The translations under genes and the position numbers were made by a program. Shown in pieces: positions 6,493 through 7,159 of a stretch of DNA of 7,159 nt. This DNA is from UBA8444 sp964003875 (GTDB lineage Bacteria > Bacteroidota > Bacteroidia > Flavobacteriales > UBA7312): contig CAXFLH010000082.1 in NCBI GenBank assembly GCA_964003875.1, positions 1-7,159 of the forward strand, given 5' to 3'. Numbering within the stretch: the stretch's first letter is position 1; each line of letters opens with the position of its first letter. Below the pieces are notes generated by a model that was given only the letters and a program-made list of their open reading frames with translations, did no database searches and was not told where the DNA came from.

Positions 6493-7065
6493 CTAAAGAT
6501 TTATCAGATAACTATATAATGTTTGTAAAGGAAGTCCCATAACGTTGTAATAGCAGCCATCAATTGACTTAATTCCAATTTTACCAATCCAATCTTGAAT
6601 GCCATATGCACCTGCTTTATCACTAGGATTGTAGTTACATATATAATAATCAATTTCGCTTTCGGAAAGTGCTTTGAATTGTACTTTCGTTAATTCAGAA
6701 AAACTAAATTGATTATTTTCTTGATGAATACAAACTCCAGTGACAACCTCATGTGTTGAACTTGATAAGTTGTTGAGCATTTCTTTTGCTTCTTGCTTGT
6801 CTTTGGGCTTATTTAGTACTTTATTGTTATGTATTACTACAGTATCAGCTGTAATTACAATTTCTTCTCCTATTGGATGGAATGTTGAACTTTTCTTATT
6901 GGCAAGATATTCAGCAATTAAATGAGGGTTCATCTCTGACGGAAAATCTTCTTCTATTGGTTTTGTTTTAACTTCAAAAATAATACCTAAGTCAGAAAGT
7001 AAGTCTTGCCTTCTAGGTGATTGGGAAGCCAATATTATAGTCTTTGTATTAAGGTTATTTAACAT
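6493..7065 (-). CDS. maf: Maf-family nucleoside triphosphate pyrophosphatase (dTTP/UTP, YhdE type)
   Basis: This 190-residue cytoplasmic protein is close in length to E. coli YhdE (197). It has the full set of Maf signatures: ASQSPRR (13-19) near the N-terminus, ITADTVV (71-77, with D74), LNKPKD (85-90), HEVVTGV (105-111), DKAGAYGIQ (149-157) and GCYYNVMGLPL (170-180). The DKAGAYGIQ form, with Q157, points to the YhdE subgroup, which hydrolyses dTTP, UTP and modified pyrimidine nucleotides to monophosphates; the YceF subgroup has a different sequence there. It is a housecleaning or division-linked enzyme with no expected part in polysaccharide export, so its place before wza is probably just operon neighbourhood. 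The ATG start is 9 bases after the stop of the upstream partial gene, which suggests co-transcription. It ends with TAG, 33 bases before the wza start. No missing residues or disruption are seen. Confidence 0.93.
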   Translation of the reverse strand: MLNNLNTKTIILASQSPRRQDLLSDLGIIFEVKTKPIEEDFPSEMNPHLIAEYLANKKSSTFHPIGEEIVITADTVVIHNNKVLNKPKDKQEAKEMLNNLSSSTHEVVTGVCIHQENNQFSFSELTKVQFKALSESEIDYYICNYNPSDKAGAYGIQDWIGKIGIKSIDGCYYNVMGLPLQTLYSYLINL

Positions 7066-7074
7066 AAAGTAGTT

Positions 7075-7159
7075 TTAAAACAAAAGTGTAAAGACTAACA
7101 TAGATAAAGTTCCTGTTAGCATTATTAATTTTATAACCTGGCTTAGGTGGTGATATCCT
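7075..7159 (-). CDS. C-terminal end of a membrane protein, possibly UbiA-type prenyltransferase (partial)
   Basis: On the minus strand a frame enters from the right edge and runs 27 codons to a TAA at 7077-7075. It begins GYHHLSQVIKLIML and ends in a hydrophobic stretch (TGTLSMLVFTLLF), so it looks like the last transmembrane helix of an integral membrane protein. A short charged or polar lead-in followed by a KLIMLTG-type helix is what I would expect at the C-terminus of UbiA-family prenyltransferases. In Bacteroidota, geranylgeranylglycerol-phosphate geranylgeranyltransferase-like genes are, as I recall, often found beside maf. Both points are weak on 27 residues. The stop lies 9 bases before the maf start, so the two genes are likely in one transcript. 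That the frame is coding is fairly likely; the family is a guess. Confidence 0.5.
   Translation of the reverse strand, partial: GYHHLSQVIKLIMLTGTLSMLVFTLLF

Noticed and set aside
6740..6925. Plus-strand open frame opposite maf
   Set aside because: It is short, fully antisense to conserved Maf motifs, and without independent support.
7072..7081. Palindrome GTTTTAAAAC at the end of the upstream partial gene as a terminator
   Set aside because: It is only a 10-base AT-rich palindrome with no loop or GC stem, and the next gene starts within 9 bases.
7081..7088. CACTTTTG on the minus strand as a maf promoter -7 box
   Set aside because: The first base deviates from TAnnTTTG, there is no good TTG at the right distance, and it lies inside the end of the upstream reading frame; tight gene spacing suggests read-through instead.

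Overview
The window is AT-rich and all seven genes lie on the minus strand with very short gaps (about 1 to 63 bases). It looks like Bacteroidota, most likely a flavobacterium-type organism. The reasons are: a Wzc-type tyrosine kinase of about 800 residues ending in a YGYG tyrosine tail, a short lipoprotein Wza with a C-terminal hydrophobic helix, no Shine-Dalgarno sequences before the starts, and TAnnTTTG-like promoter elements. No lineage marker such as rRNA is present, so the finer placement is inference.

Layout in transcription order (right to left): the last 27 codons of a membrane protein, possibly a UbiA-type prenyltransferase (7075-7159); a Maf/YhdE nucleotide pyrophosphatase (6493-7065); a Wza-like polysaccharide export lipoprotein (5704-6459); a Wzc-like co-polymerase and tyrosine autokinase (3275-5695); a methionine gamma-lyase-like PLP enzyme (2054-3259); an NhaC-superfamily sodium-coupled transporter (566-1990); and the N-terminal 188 codons of a GT4-type glycosyltransferase that runs off the left edge (1-564). 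There is no gene-free stretch longer than 63 bases, and I see no RNA gene, CRISPR array, insertion sequence, attachment site or convincing terminator.

Wza and Wzc form the usual envelope-spanning export pair. Wza makes the outer-membrane/periplasmic conduit, and Wzc controls chain length and export through cycles of phosphorylation of its tyrosine tail. The glycosyltransferase at the left edge fits a surface-polysaccharide locus. No polymerase, flippase or phosphatase gene is in view. Between these genes sit a sulfur-amino-acid lyase and an NhaC-family transporter, which could form a small uptake-and-breakdown module for methionine or a related amino acid. That pairing is the most interesting point here. 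Otherwise the genes belong to well-known families, and I see no clearly undescribed system.
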